This document shows positions 11,040 to 22,279 of a stretch of 64,000 bases of DNA, one piece after another (the first letter of the stretch is position 1; the number at the start of each line of letters is the position of its first letter). Under the pieces are notes generated by a model. The model was given only the letters and a program-made list of their open reading frames with translations, ran no database searches and was not told the origin of the DNA. Made by a program: the position numbers and the translations under genes. Source of the DNA: Spisula solida (taxonomy: Eukaryota > Mollusca > Bivalvia > Venerida > Mactridae); assembly GCA_947247005.1 (NCBI GenBank), contig OX365948.1, positions 9,971,455 to 10,035,454 of the forward strand. Reading direction: 5' to 3'.

Positions 11040-12022
11040 GCATTTAAATGTTAAAATACATTTTGGGAATATGCCTTTATTGGTATTCACAATTGCAATT
11101 AAAATACAGTAAGGCACAATGTGTTATAGCATAGTTAAGTGAATACATCGTTACAATTTGTACACCATTTAAAAGCAGGGGAGATAATCTTATTTTTGCT
11201 TTTCCTGCTGAACGCCCCAATGTCTGAAGTGCAGACTTTGGGAAAAGTATTGGTAGGTCAAAGCCTTTCATAATTATCAAAAAAAAAAGATCAATGACAC
11301 TGTATTCTGCCATTAAAGTGTACCGATTCTCAAAATTTGCACTTTTTCATGTATTTTTTAATGTTTTACCCCAAAAATATCCCATTTGCATTATAACATG
11401 GGACTAAAATTTTGCAGACTTAAACTATGAGTTAATATCAACCCATGAAAGTGTTTAATTACAAAATAACTTACTAAATGTGATAGTAATTAACCAATTC
11501 CAGAAATTAACACTTTCGTTCATATTTTTAACGTTTTACCCCAAAAATTCTTATCGCCACAATGTCTGAAGTGCAGACTTTGGGAAAAGTATTGGTAGGT
11601 CATGGCCTTTCATAATTACCAAAAAAAAAGATCAATGACATTGTATTCTGCCGTTAAAGTGTACCGATTCTCAAAATTTGCACTTTTTCATGTATTTTTT
11701 AATGTTTTACCCCAAAAATATCCCATTTTGCATAATTACACGGGACTAGAATTTTGCATACTTAAACTATGATTTAATATCAACCCAGGAAAGTGTTTAA
11801 TTACAAAATAACTTACTAAATGTGATAGTAATTAACCAATTCCAGAAATTCACACTTTCGTTCATATTTTTAACGTTTTACCCCAAAAAATCTTTACGCC
11901 CCAACGGCCAAAGTGCAGACTTTGGAAAAATACTATACTGGTCATACACTTTCAGAAAAATATAGTGTCCGAAATTCCCTAGGGGGGGGGGAGGGTTTAC
12001 CCCACTGGCCCATGGACTACAA
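11040..12022. repeat. Right arm of the inverted repeat: ~171-bp monomers, 342-bp dimer
   Basis: GTTTTACCCC recurs at 11363, 11533, 11704 and 11875, a 170-171-bp period, in the orientation opposite to the left arm. Segments 11220-11560 and 11565-11900 are near-identical, so the last duplication copied a dimer. The end (CCCTAGGGGGGGGGGAGGG, CCATGGACTA) mirrors the left arm's outer end. Confidence 0.8.
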
Positions 12023-12024
12023 CG

Positions 12025-12415
12025 TCGATGGTGAAAAACCTCGGTGCCATGTTAGGTTCATAATTGGACATGGATAAACATGTAAACTCTGTCTCAAGGT
12101 CGTGTTTCGTGCAGATCCGGCAAGTAGGTCACATCAGACAATACTTGACTACTGTTGATGCAACAAAATCCCTTATCAATATTTTAGTTACATCAAGACT
12201 GGATTACAGCTATTCCTTTCTGTGCGGCTCCCAAAATTCATTCTGAACAAACTTACAAAATATTCAAATTGCAGCAGCCCGTGGAGTATAAGGTCGTGAC
12301 TCGTGTTTTCAAAGTATCACATGGAATGTCCCCTGGCTACATCAGAAGTATGTTGGAAGTATATACTCCACAAAGACAGCTAATGTCACAAAATGACTAT
12401 TCTTTTAGTTGTGCC
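12025..12415 (+). pseudogene. LINE reverse-transcriptase C-terminal relic (CR1/L2-like)
   Basis: In broken frames it reads VKNLGAM, LDMDKHVNSVSRSCF, ATKSLINILVTSRLDY, IQIAAARG and KVSHGMSPGYIRSML. This is the order found near the end of non-LTR retrotransposon reverse transcriptases (LG..D..M...KHV, ATKSLV..LVTSRLDYCN, QNAAARV, K.L.G.AP.Y). Stops and an internal deletion after AAARG make it dead. The fragment is cut off by the 40-bp array that starts at about 12420. The CR1/L2-like assignment is by resemblance only. Confidence 0.7.
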
Positions 12416-12419
12416 GGGG

Positions 12420-14012
12420 AGTATTTCAAGGAGAGAGGTACGAGGTGCGATGTCGCTCAGGGGAAAGGTTTTCCAGGAGGGAGGTACGATGACGCTCAGG
12501 GGAAGGGTATTTCCAGGAGAGAGGTACGATGTCGCCCAGGGGAAGGGAGTTTCCAGGTGAGAGGTACGATGTCGCCCAGGGGAAGGGTATTTCCAGGAGA
12601 GAGGTACGATGTCGCCCAGGGGAAGGGTATTTCCAGGAGAGAGGTACGATGTTGCCCAGGGGAAGGGTATTTCCAAAGAGGTACGATGTCGCCCAGGGGA
12701 AGGGTATTTCCAGGAGAGAGGTACGATGTTGCCCAGGGGAAGGGTATTTCCAGGAGAGAGGTACGATGTCGCTCAGGGGAAGGGTGTTTCCAGGAGTGGG
12801 GTATGATGTCGCCCAGGGGTAGGGTGTTTCCAGGAGAGAGGTACGATGTCGCCCAGGGGAAGGGTATTTCCAGGAGAGAGGTACGATGTTACCCAGGCCC
12901 AGAGGAGGGTATTTCAAGGAGAGGTACGACGTCGCCCATGGGAAGGGTATTTCCAGGAGAGAGGTACGATGTCGCCTAGGGGAAGGGTATTTCCAGGAGA
13001 GAGGTACGATGTCGCCCAGGGGAAGGGTGTTTCCAGGAGAGAGGTATGATGTCGCCCATGGGAAGGGTATTTCCTAGAGAGAGGTACGATGTCGCCCAGG
13101 GGAAGGGTATTTCCAGGAGAGGTACGATGTCGCCCAGGGGAAGGGTATTTCCAGGAGAGAGGTACGATGTTACCCAGGCCCAGGGGAAGGGTATTTCAAG
13201 GAGAGGTACGATGTCGCACAGGGGAAGGGTATTTCCGTGAGAGAGGTACGATGTCGCCCAGGGGAAGGGTATTTCCAGGAGAGAGGTACGATGTCGCCCA
13301 GGGGAAGGATATTTCCAGGAGAGAGGTACGATGTCGCCCAGGGGAAGGGTATTTCCAGGAGAGATGTACGATGTCGCCCAGGGGAAGGGTGTTTCCAGGT
13401 GAGAGGTACGATGGCGCCCAGGGGAAGTGTATTTCCAGGAGGGAGGTACGATGTTGCCCAGGGGAAGCGTATTTCCAGGTGAAAGGTACGATGTCGCCCA
13501 TGGAAAGGGTATTTCCAGGAGAGAGGTACGATGTCGCTCAGGGGAAGGGTGATTCCAGGAGTGGGGTATGATGTCGCCCAGGGGAAGGGTATTTCCATGA
13601 GAGAGGTACGATGTCGCCATGGGGAAGGGTATTTCCAGAAGAGAAGTACGATGTCGCCCAGGGGAAGGGTATTTCCAGGAGAGAGGTATGATGTCGCCCA
13701 GGGGAAGGGTATTTCCATGAGAGAGGTACGATGTCGCCCAGGGGAAGGGTTTTTCCAGGTGAGAGGTACGATGTCGCCCAGGGGAAGGGTATTTCCAGGT
13801 GAGAGGTTCGATGTCGCCCAGGGGAAGGGTATTTCGAGGAGAGAGGTACGATGTCGCCCAGGGGAAGGGTATTTCCAGGTGAGAGGTACGATGTCGCTCA
13901 GGGGAAGGGTATTTCCATGTGAGAGGTACGATATCGCCCAGGGGAAGGCCATTTCCAGGAGAGAAGTACGATGTCGCTCAGTGGAAGGGTGTTTCCAGGA
14001 GAGAGTGAAAAA
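12420..14012. repeat. 40-bp minisatellite, about 40 copies
   Basis: The unit begins GTACGATGTCGCCCAGGGGA and continues AGGGTATTTCCAGGAGAGAG. Most copies are over 90% alike, with a few deletions (for example at 12675, 12900 and 13190). It is much more GC-rich than its surroundings. 40 is not a multiple of 3, yet long open frames occur on both strands because the unit has no stop in most phases; it is not coding. Confidence 0.95.
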
Positions 14013-15041
14013 GTAGCCTATTATGGCCAAAAAACTAAACACAACTTGAACCATACATCTTCTTTTAATTAACTGTTTGGAGAAATAAATTACCGCATTG
14101 ATATACTCTTACCAGCAATGACCTGTCGTTCGCCATTATATTGTCACCGTATATAATATAGTGTACAAGGACACAAATTGCTGGCTTGTACTTTATTACG
14201 AACGTATACTACATAATCTAGATGCCCGCGTCTCTGTCAAAATGAGCGAAACTATCCATCGTTTTGGCGTTAATTACTCGTAATAAAGACAAATTATGTG
14301 ATCTTACATGTAGTGCAATGTCAATTCACGTAAATAGAACAGAAAGCAATAACATGGTTTAACATGGTCTTAATGTTGATATATTTATTTTATCACCACA
14401 CCGCTCACACCAGATCTGTCATCACACATGGGCCCAGAAATACAGCCATGATTAATCTAATAACCCTAACATTTTCAGCATAACATTACTGGAAATCCTG
14501 AATTTTAAAGGACATTAATATGAGCTTGTTCCTGATCCTGAAAACTAATCCTTTGTGAGCACGGTGCCAGGATATAACATCTAACCGTGCTGTAACACTT
14601 CACCAATAACTCCACTTGTGGGTGTCGAGACATTGTCCGATCATTCAGGCACTTGTATAGCGTAATACAAAATGGATGTAGCCATCTTTGCTGTCATAGG
14701 ACCATTGCTGCTTCACGACTTTTTAAACAGTTTCATTTTTGTAAAAAGATCATATTAAGTCAGACAGGAAAGGTACTCAACTTAACCAGCCGAGCTCAGA
14801 AAACATTAAAAACACACAAGGGGAAAACCCAACTGAACCTTCTCCTTTGTGATATTTAGCATTTCGTAAATTCGCCCATTCAGCCGTAACATGGGGTTAC
14901 CTCCCTTTCTACATCTTTTACATACAACTGTATCATTGTAATTTAAGGTTACTTCCCTTAGACCGTGACAGAAAACTGTTAGTTATAGATATTCTCCCAC
15001 TTGATATTCCTGAAAATTATTTGGTATCTTGTCTCGATTTA
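14013..15041. other. Intergenic, no gene seen
   Basis: AT-rich unique sequence. Short phrases such as GGTTACTTCCCTTAGACC recur elsewhere as dispersed repeat debris. No splice-bounded coding segment recognised. Confidence 0.4.
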
Positions 15042-15081
15042 TAGGGTACACTCAGATAATAGGGTACACTCAGATAATTTG
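15042..15081. repeat. Two copies of TAGGGTACACTCAGATAA
   Basis: An 18-bp direct duplication followed by TTGAAACCAGTGCCTATGG. The same phrase plus TTGAACCATGTGCCTAGG recurs at 18104-18230, so both derive from one dispersed repeat. Confidence 0.75.
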
Positions 15082-15446
15082 AAACCAGTGCCTATGGCCG
15101 CATTCTATGCCAACGGTATCCACAGCGTCATAAGACGCTCGAGCCACCGTTGCAATATTGCAGATGTAACATTATGTTTCCGTAAATTCCACCAGCCCTT
15201 CTTGCTCTTGTTGCAAAACATTCACAAGAACAATTTGTTGACCCTTATCAAATTTTGAGTAGTATAATATATTATTGCATACATGTGAGCCAGTCTCCAG
15301 AAAACCTATATGATTTTGATTTTCCATAATTTTAAAAAATAATCTTAATAAAACAAAATACAGAATAAATTGTATTTAAAATATCTTGAATTTGAAGGAA
15401 GATACAGAGGAGCTTTGAAGAGGACTTGTTCGGAGCTTTTTAGTGT

Positions 15447-15527
15447 GACTACTGCTACTGCTACTGCTACTGCTACTGCTACTACTGCTGCTGCTGCTGC
15501 TGCTGCTACTAATAATGATAATAATAA
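15447..15527. repeat. ACTGCT/GCT microsatellite
   Basis: An (ACTGCT)n run followed by (GCT)n and ACTAATAATGATAATAATAA. Simple repeat of about 80 bp. Confidence 0.9.
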
Positions 15528-15529
15528 AG

Positions 15530-16410
15530 AGACTTTGACTGGCAAACATCATTCTTGAAAACGTTACTAGTATTCGTCGACTCGTAACTGTAACACGTAA
15601 TTTTTACATAATTACACCATTTGATACATTCTTGACATAAACTGTTCAAAATACAAGGGTTGTCCGGAAAGTTTTAGACTGGGTCTATACCCCAAAAAGC
15701 ATCAGAAGCAAACCATGAAATGGTATACAGTTGCATATATTAACTATTCATGAATATTCAGTGTAAAATAAAAATATTTTAGTTGATACTTTGTAAGAAA
15801 ATCGTTGCCTAGACGACCAATATAGCGCTTCACGGAATCAAAATCGAAATTGTTCCCATATACAGAAAGGTTACTACTGTTTTAAACAACTACACTGAAA
15901 GAATGTTTAACTAGACATTTATATATTTTGCCATAGTTTTTTTATCAATATGAATCGGATTCTAAGGAAATTTTGCATGGAAATACCCCATTGTCCGAGA
16001 CACAATTTCGAATCATAAGTTTGAAATTTATTTCTTTGATAGTTACATAATTGGACATCGTACAAGTACACGTAGAGAATATAAAGTCACAAAATGATAA
16101 AAAAAGATCACAACATTGAAATTTCAATTATTTATTTTATGGAGAATTCTCCTCATTCTGTCCAATAAACCAGTTTGTAATCGGTTGACAAAAGGGTATT
16201 GACTGACGTTTAAGTATCGAATTTGTAAGAGTTTAAATATGCGAGCCACGGGAGCTTTGTGTTATTTAGTCACATGTTTCTCTTAAATGAAAAAAATAAT
16301 ACTAGGCTCAACAACAAGGATTCAATTAACACTCAAACAAATTACAAATTAACTTCAAATGCATTTATTTAACAAATGTATTAAAATTGTACAGCAATAT
16401 TTACCGCATA
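15530..16410. other. Intergenic, possible transposon end at 15655
   Basis: AAGGGTTGTCCGGAAAGTTT at 15654-15673 resembles a mariner-type terminal sequence, but no matching inverted end or transposase was found nearby. Otherwise AT-rich with no gene seen. Confidence 0.3.
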
Positions 16411-16615
16411 GAAGAGGGAATTCTGATTGACATCATAAGTCGGTAAGAGCGATTTCACCTGAAAATCAGAGGAGGGAACTATGTAGTGGAACAGTTACTC
16501 CCCTTGTTATCAGAGTAGGGAATTCTGAATGACTAATTTTAAGTCGGTAAGTGCCACTTCTCCTGAAAATCAGGGGAGGAAACTCTAGGGTTTAAGAGTT
16601 ACTTTCCTTGATATC
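16411..16615. repeat. Tandem pair of ~101-bp units
   Basis: Two copies share AGGGAATTCTGA, AAGTCGGTAAG, CACCTGAAAATCAG (second copy CTCCTGAAAATCAG) and AGTTACTxxCCTTG. Direct tandem duplication. Confidence 0.75.
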
Positions 16616-16783
16616 TTGGCTTGAACATAAATGAGAGTTCAAGATTCATATTTAATTCACTTCAGACTTTGAAATTATTAAAATCTCAATTTGAGTTGAG
16701 ATTTCTACTTGAGATGCTTTGGGAGATCGGGGCCTGGTCGATGTACCTAATTAACTACGATTTTTGATCTATGGTCTAGGTCA

Positions 16784-16878
16784 GATAGAACGGCTTGTAG
16801 CAGTTATATATGGGATTATAATCCTCGTTTCACTTAGACCTTTATAATCCCATATACAACCGCTACTCATGTTCTATC
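16784..16878. repeat. Hairpin element, ~38-bp arms
   Basis: GTAGCAGTTATATATGGGAT at the left pairs with ATCCCATATACAACCGCTAC at the right with few mismatches, and the pairing extends outward to AGATAGAAC / GTTCTATC. The spacer is about 20 bp. Likely a small MITE or foldback. Confidence 0.7.
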
Positions 16879-16879
16879 C

Positions 16880-18103
16880 TATACAAATTGTAGATGGACG
16901 ACGGACGAAGAAAAATGCATTGTTTATTTGAGCAGTATTTCAGAGAAAGCTTTGAAAGATACAGTGTTTGTCTGAGCAGAGTGCCACCAAAGTCTTACAT
17001 TTCATATATTACATTTACTGATTCAGTTATTTTGTGAGCAAAGCAAGAAAGAACAAAAGCTCTGAATTGACTATCTGAGCAGCATGCCACACAAACTCAT
17101 TCTCTATACGAATTGTTTGAAATTAATCTCTCTTTTTGTGCAGCTATGTGTCCTCTTTGCTGATTAAGTTCGCGTTCAAATGTATGTACTTATCACTAAG
17201 ACAGAAATAAAGAAAACAATGATAAGAATAAATGCCGATTTAAGTTTATGATTGCCCACTTTTTGCCTTAAAAAGGCAATTTCTGATGGGTTATCTCCCC
17301 TTGACCATAAAATTCAAAATGTATTTTTAAAAGTTAAAAAACAGCATGTTGTTGAGTGAAACTTTACCTTATTTTGTGTTGTTTGAATTTCATGATATAT
17401 CTAAAATTCCATTGACCATGTATAAAAATAATTTTCACCATATGAGTCAATTACTTGTGCATTTTAAGTGTTTTGGTGTTTCATGGTCCAGTACACCGAT
17501 GGAATCAATTTTGAAGAAAAAACTTTATTAATCCAATCTTGTGTAATTCAATAGCATATACACAAAATTTCATGCAGAAATATTTATAAATAGAATAGTT
17601 TTACAATAACAACATGTGCACACTTATATAAGAAGTGTACCATACATGTATCTACAAAGTGAAGATTCTAGACATGATTTTTAAGCTGAGGCAACGGCCT
17701 CTTCGTGTCTCAGTGTAGTTACGGCACTGGTTGCCGCATGATAAGCAAAGCGCTTCCGAGGTTACATTCAGGGCAGTGATAAAGATTACAATCCGTAGAA
17801 AACACATAGCTTGATTAACAGAATCATGGTATTGATACCGGATAAATATTTTTCAAATTAATTGGACTTTGTTCATTTGTTCAGCACATAACACATCCAA
17901 ATAAATAGAGGATATTTGTTTGTTTCAACTAAATATGATTTACATCTCATCATGACATTTGTAGTGATAAAATTCAAAATGTTCATGTTGTGGTCTGCAT
18001 GAACTGTTATGTAATCATATAGTGAGGAACTGACCCAGTATTTCCATAGGCACATGGATTCAAATTCTGTTGCGGCTAAACATGACAGCTGCACAATCTT
18101 CTC
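16880..18103. other. Intergenic, no gene seen
   Basis: AT-rich. Contains the small palindrome TGCCTTAAAAAGGCA at about 17262-17277 and a denser mixed-base stretch at 17680-17780. No exon supported. Confidence 0.4.
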
Positions 18104-18219
18104 TAGGGTACACTCAGATAATTTGATATACATAGGGTACACTCAGATAATTTGATATACATAGGGTACACTCAGATAATTTGATATACATAGGGTACAC
18201 TCAGATAAGTTGAACCATG
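18104..18219. repeat. 29-bp tandem repeat, 4 copies
   Basis: Units start at 18104, 18133, 18162 and 18191 with TAGGGTACACTCAGATAATT and end TGATATACA. Copies are almost identical, so the expansion is recent. Confidence 0.9.
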
Positions 18220-18697
18220 TGCCTAGGAGTATAAATTTCTGAACAATTGAGACCATGGATGGTTTCATTGCATAATCCATCTAGCAATAGGCACCACAGC
18301 CCTAAGACCTTGTCTCCGGGGATATATTGCAATGCATAAAGGTCCAGGTGATCAGAATGGCATTCATTCGAACGACAAGGCTTCATCCCTTTGATTTAAA
18401 TAATTTTCGTAATGTGAAGAATGCTTGTATGACGTAATGTAATGAGTGAATTTTACTGAATACAGCAGGTGTCTATGATGTGCGTTTGGTTTGGTGTGAC
18501 TCTGATCTCGTCTTGTTGCGGTAGAGCTGCAGAAAGTAGCTTGGTGCATGCATCTTTGAGGCTTGGGGTCGGTGCCATTCTACCCTGTCCACGTTTGGCA
18601 GAATGACACCAATATTACAATACAAGGGAGGTTAATATTATAGATTCAAGATCGCATGTAAGTATTTGAATAGGAGAGATCATGTTTGTAAACAGAG
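18220..18697. other. Intergenic, no gene seen
   Basis: Mixed sequence with no recognisable coding exon or RNA. Confidence 0.35.
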
Positions 18698-18787
18698 GTA
18701 TTTATATGCAAATGTGCCCACAACCCAGCTATTAGTGAAAGTTCAATCATCCAATAGATTGCCGGTGGGCACTTTGCATATAAATAC
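18698..18787. repeat. Hairpin element with 22-23-bp arms
   Basis: GTATTTATATGCAAATGTGC at the left and GCACTTTGCATATAAATAC at the right are reverse complements with a single indel, around a 45-bp loop. Confidence 0.85.
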
Positions 18788-18902
18788 AACATATGTACTT
18801 GATGGTCATAATTATGAGAAATTGTTCCATATCAAATAGAGTAGCCTCCCTTACACCAAATACAGAACATTATATTCTGTATAACTCTACATGAGTTCGC
18901 TT

Positions 18903-19013
18903 ATGTTTGATATCCCCTATGTTTTCGCAAAGATCTAAACATACAAAGATTTGAATGATGTACCAAATCACACAATATATTGTTTGTATGTTTAGATTTT
19001 CGAATCAAATACA
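18903..19013. repeat. Hairpin element, AT-rich
   Basis: TCTAAACATACAAA (18931) and TTTGTATGTTTAGA (18985) are exact inverted copies. Flanking TTTTCG and TTGATAT pieces extend the pairing. Confidence 0.75.
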
Positions 19014-19921
19014 GTTATTGTCCTGATCCAAAAACGAACATCAGCAGAGATAACATGGGATCAATACACATCCCAGTTCCCACGCATTTCCCACGTCATT
19101 CCAGGGGAGAAGTGCATTAAATGTCAATGTTTTTAGGAACCTCTGTTTAAGTATTACATCATGCTTTCAACTCCATTAACACCCCAACGTAGTATTTCAC
19201 TGCAACACGAAATCCAACAATTCTTATCAGCTTGACAATGCTTAAAACAAGTTGAAGCAAGAAATGCATGTTTGTGGCATATTTGAATCAAGATTACAAA
19301 TACATGTACACTTTGTCACTTTGAATAAATCATTGCATGTAATGCATAAACATGTTAGCCATCATATTTTGCAATGGCACCTGTTCCAGCTATAGAGTTG
19401 TTATAGAGTACAAATGTAATAGCTTTAATATTTATTTGGTTTTACATAGTGCGTCCACGATAATAAGAAAGTCGGGAAAATTTGGTATATTCCACATGGT
19501 AAAATTAATCAGATGTGCACAATTTATCATTGAAGTTTTGGTACAAAACTAAACATATCTGCTGCTTAAAGTCACATATCTCTACCAATACCTTTTTTCC
19601 AATCATCCAGTAAATAGACTAATTACAGGGAATTGGGATATTTTTCACAAATGACCAATAATTGAAGACAGAATGTTAAATGTATTTTTCGAAAAAGTAT
19701 GCCAAAAATTACATTTAGGTAACATGTATGAATGACAAAATACTAATAAGCATGAGTTGCTTCCCTTAGATAATAAATTGTGCATTAATTATTTTGTAAC
19801 CAAACCAAATTGAGGTTTAATTTCGTTTCCTTCCATCTTATGGTGTTTTCCACCTTTGGGACTCGACTAAATGGCTCAAAATCCAAGGCTCTTCAAATTG
19901 GTTACAAAGTTATAGCCGTTT
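19014..19921. other. Intergenic, no gene seen
   Basis: AT-rich unique sequence. Nothing recognisable. Confidence 0.35.
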
Positions 19922-20846
19922 AAAGGTGCTGCTTCATAGATCAGTCAAAATTTTTGGAATGACGTAATTTTCCTTCCTAACCTAAGTGTTTATGTCATAG
20001 AAAGTCACTGACGATTGCTTTATGAGAGATTTATGGTAAATAAGCATATTATTTTGGTATTTTTCCTTTTAAAAATAGCGCAGTTTCCTCCCAAAATGAT
20101 TTGTGAATTATGTAATTTGCATGTGATCAAACTGCAACATCAACATACTACTACAGTGTAAACATCAGTGAGGTACTCGGTTCGCTTTGCAATTTGTTTT
20201 CATTGAACAGTTTGTTCCCATGCCAAATGATGTGGTTATAAATATATCAGTATACTGAATTGATACAAATAGCATACTGAAACAACTGTTCCCATTAAAG
20301 GGACTGCCTCACATATTGGTGAATTGCAAAAATAAAATAAAATTGTCAAATATTCGCTTAATTTTGGTATAGTTGGCTGTATATCCCATAAACAACCACA
20401 CTGATGTCTAAAATAACTTGAGAAACTTCGGCATTTTGAAGTTATTTAGTATTTTTACATCAAAAATTCTATAGGGTATTAATACCCTATAGAATTAACA
20501 CTACTTTTACTTAACATGCCTGCAATTTGATTGCATTCGATGAAAACGAATTTAAAAACGAACCAAATACCTCACAAATGTTCATACTGTAGATTGGTGA
20601 TATTACAGTTCGATCACGTGTGAATTACATAATTCACAAAGCTTGTTGGAACGAAACTTAGCGCTTAATTTTTTCAAGAAAAAATACTCAGTGGGCGATA
20701 TCGAGAGTGGTTAAAATTGCTTATTTGCACCAAATCTGTCAAAAAGCAACTGTCAGTGGCTTTCTATTACATCAATACTTGGTTAGGTTGGAAAATCACG
20801 ATATACAAAATTTTTAGCCCAATCTGTGAGGCAGCACCTTTAAAAG
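19922..20846. mobile_element. Foldback element, ~340-bp diverged arms
   Basis: TTTAAAGGTGCTGCTTCA at the left end and GAGGCAGCACCTTTAAA at the right end are inverted copies. Inner blocks follow in matching order: GAATTATGTAATTxxCA, GTGATCxAACTG, GTGAGGTAxTxGGTTCG, GTTTTCAT. A further partial copy of the end (AAAGGGACTGCCTCACATA) lies inside at about 20297. No coding capacity; probably a non-autonomous TIR or foldback transposon. Confidence 0.75.
20465..20496. repeat. Perfect 32-bp palindrome
   Basis: The half-site AATTCTATAGGGTATT is followed directly by its exact reverse complement with no spacer. It sits inside the foldback element at 19922-20846. Confidence 0.95.
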
Positions 20847-21602
20847 ATGTCAGCATATTTATAAATGTGTCAGTATATCAAGTGTTGTTGTATCGAGATT
20901 AGATTATATTTCAAATTGTTTGACTTCTTGTTGTATTTAATGTTGAATCCTAGGGGCAAGTTGTGGTTCAAGACATCTATTCAATAAATCACAAACACAC
21001 AAAACACATGTATACAGACATTTAATCAATTAAGCAATTAATATACAAATAATACATTCAATTAACAGAAACACATCAAATGAACACTTTAACAGGTATC
21101 AGTGTTCACAGAAATATTGATTGTGGAAATTTATACAGGTTAACTGCTTTGAATAAAAATATTAAAATGAAATATTAGTGATAAATGTCGGACACAGACT
21201 ACATGTAAGATACTCAATGAGAAACATTCTCAGGTTAAATGACACAAAATGTCGTAAAAATCTTCTTTTTTTTTTAAATATTTTTTTCAAGTAGATCTAT
21301 GACAAAAATATAATCTCAGCATGAAAAATTCAACCTATCCTTTAGACATTATTATTCGTAAAGATAGTATTAGAGAGATACTGCAAGAAAAACCTTAAAA
21401 TAATTCATAAACCTGTTATAATAAAGCCCCTAATCAAATTTCTCTGTTAGCGTATTGTATCATTTCTTATTTTTCTGTTAGATTAGTTTTTCAATTGGAT
21501 TTTCAGGGGAACAGTTCATTGTATGTAGTTACAATAACACACCAGTTAGTCACATGACTACTAGCCCTTGGTTCAGTCCAATAGCTCAACAAAAATTCCA
21601 AC
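20847..21602. other. Intergenic, no gene seen
   Basis: AT-rich sequence, no coding or repeat structure recognised beyond short homopolymers. Confidence 0.35.
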
Positions 21603-21845
21603 AGTAGGGCCACAATAGCCCTGTATTGCTCACCCGTGCACATTGATCCAGTAGAACCATATTTAAACTAGACCTTGATTTCAGTTGCAATGGTAACCAG
21701 AGTTCTGCATGAATTTCAATTATTTAGCTATTTTAGAATAGACCGGTCAAGATACATTGTAACTAATTTGTAATAAAATCCAGCCTGTATGTCAAGATAA
21801 AAAGATTTTACTAAATAGGAATATTTGCCCCGCCCACTGACAACT

Positions 21846-22268
21846 AGGGCTGCGTACCGGTTTCCGATATTAATCGAATACCGGTATTTTGCATTCTATC
21901 GATACATCGTATCGAACGTGCCCGTATCGGTAAAAAAATCGATCAACAAAAATGTACATGTAAATCAATAAAATACACATTTTCAATCAAGTTTTCCGTC
22001 GTCTATTTGTTTCGTCTCAAAATGGTCAGGTCGTCGAAGTAGTTTATGTCCGAGTGAATCTAATTTTCAAACCAGAATCTGCTATGTAAACCACTTGCGC
22101 AATTTAAAAAATATACAAATAGGTTGTTTATCACATCTCATACACGTGTATATTTACAGTATTTAGATGTTTTATTGCCAAAATAATATATCATATGATA
22201 TATCGAATATCGATCATTTTGTATCGATACAAATATCGTATCGATCATTCTAACTGATACGCAGCCCT
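21846..22268. mobile_element. hAT-like MITE
   Basis: Terminal inverted repeats AGGGCTGCGTA and TACGCAGCCCT bound 423 bp rich in TATCGAT/ATCGAATA motifs. The flanks carry an identical 10-bp ACTGACAACT at 21836-21845 and 22269-22278, read as the target-site duplication (hAT elements usually make 8 bp). No transposase. A truncated copy lies at 46738-46868. Confidence 0.8.
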
Positions 22269-22279
22269 ACTGACAACTA

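Noticed and set aside
12269..14054. Long open frames of 160-294 codons on both strands
   Set aside because: They follow the 40-bp minisatellite, which lacks stops in most phases. There is no recognisable domain or start context.
17342..18549. Several 60-90-codon open frames
   Set aside because: No domain, no splice support and no codon pattern; typical chance frames in AT-rich DNA.
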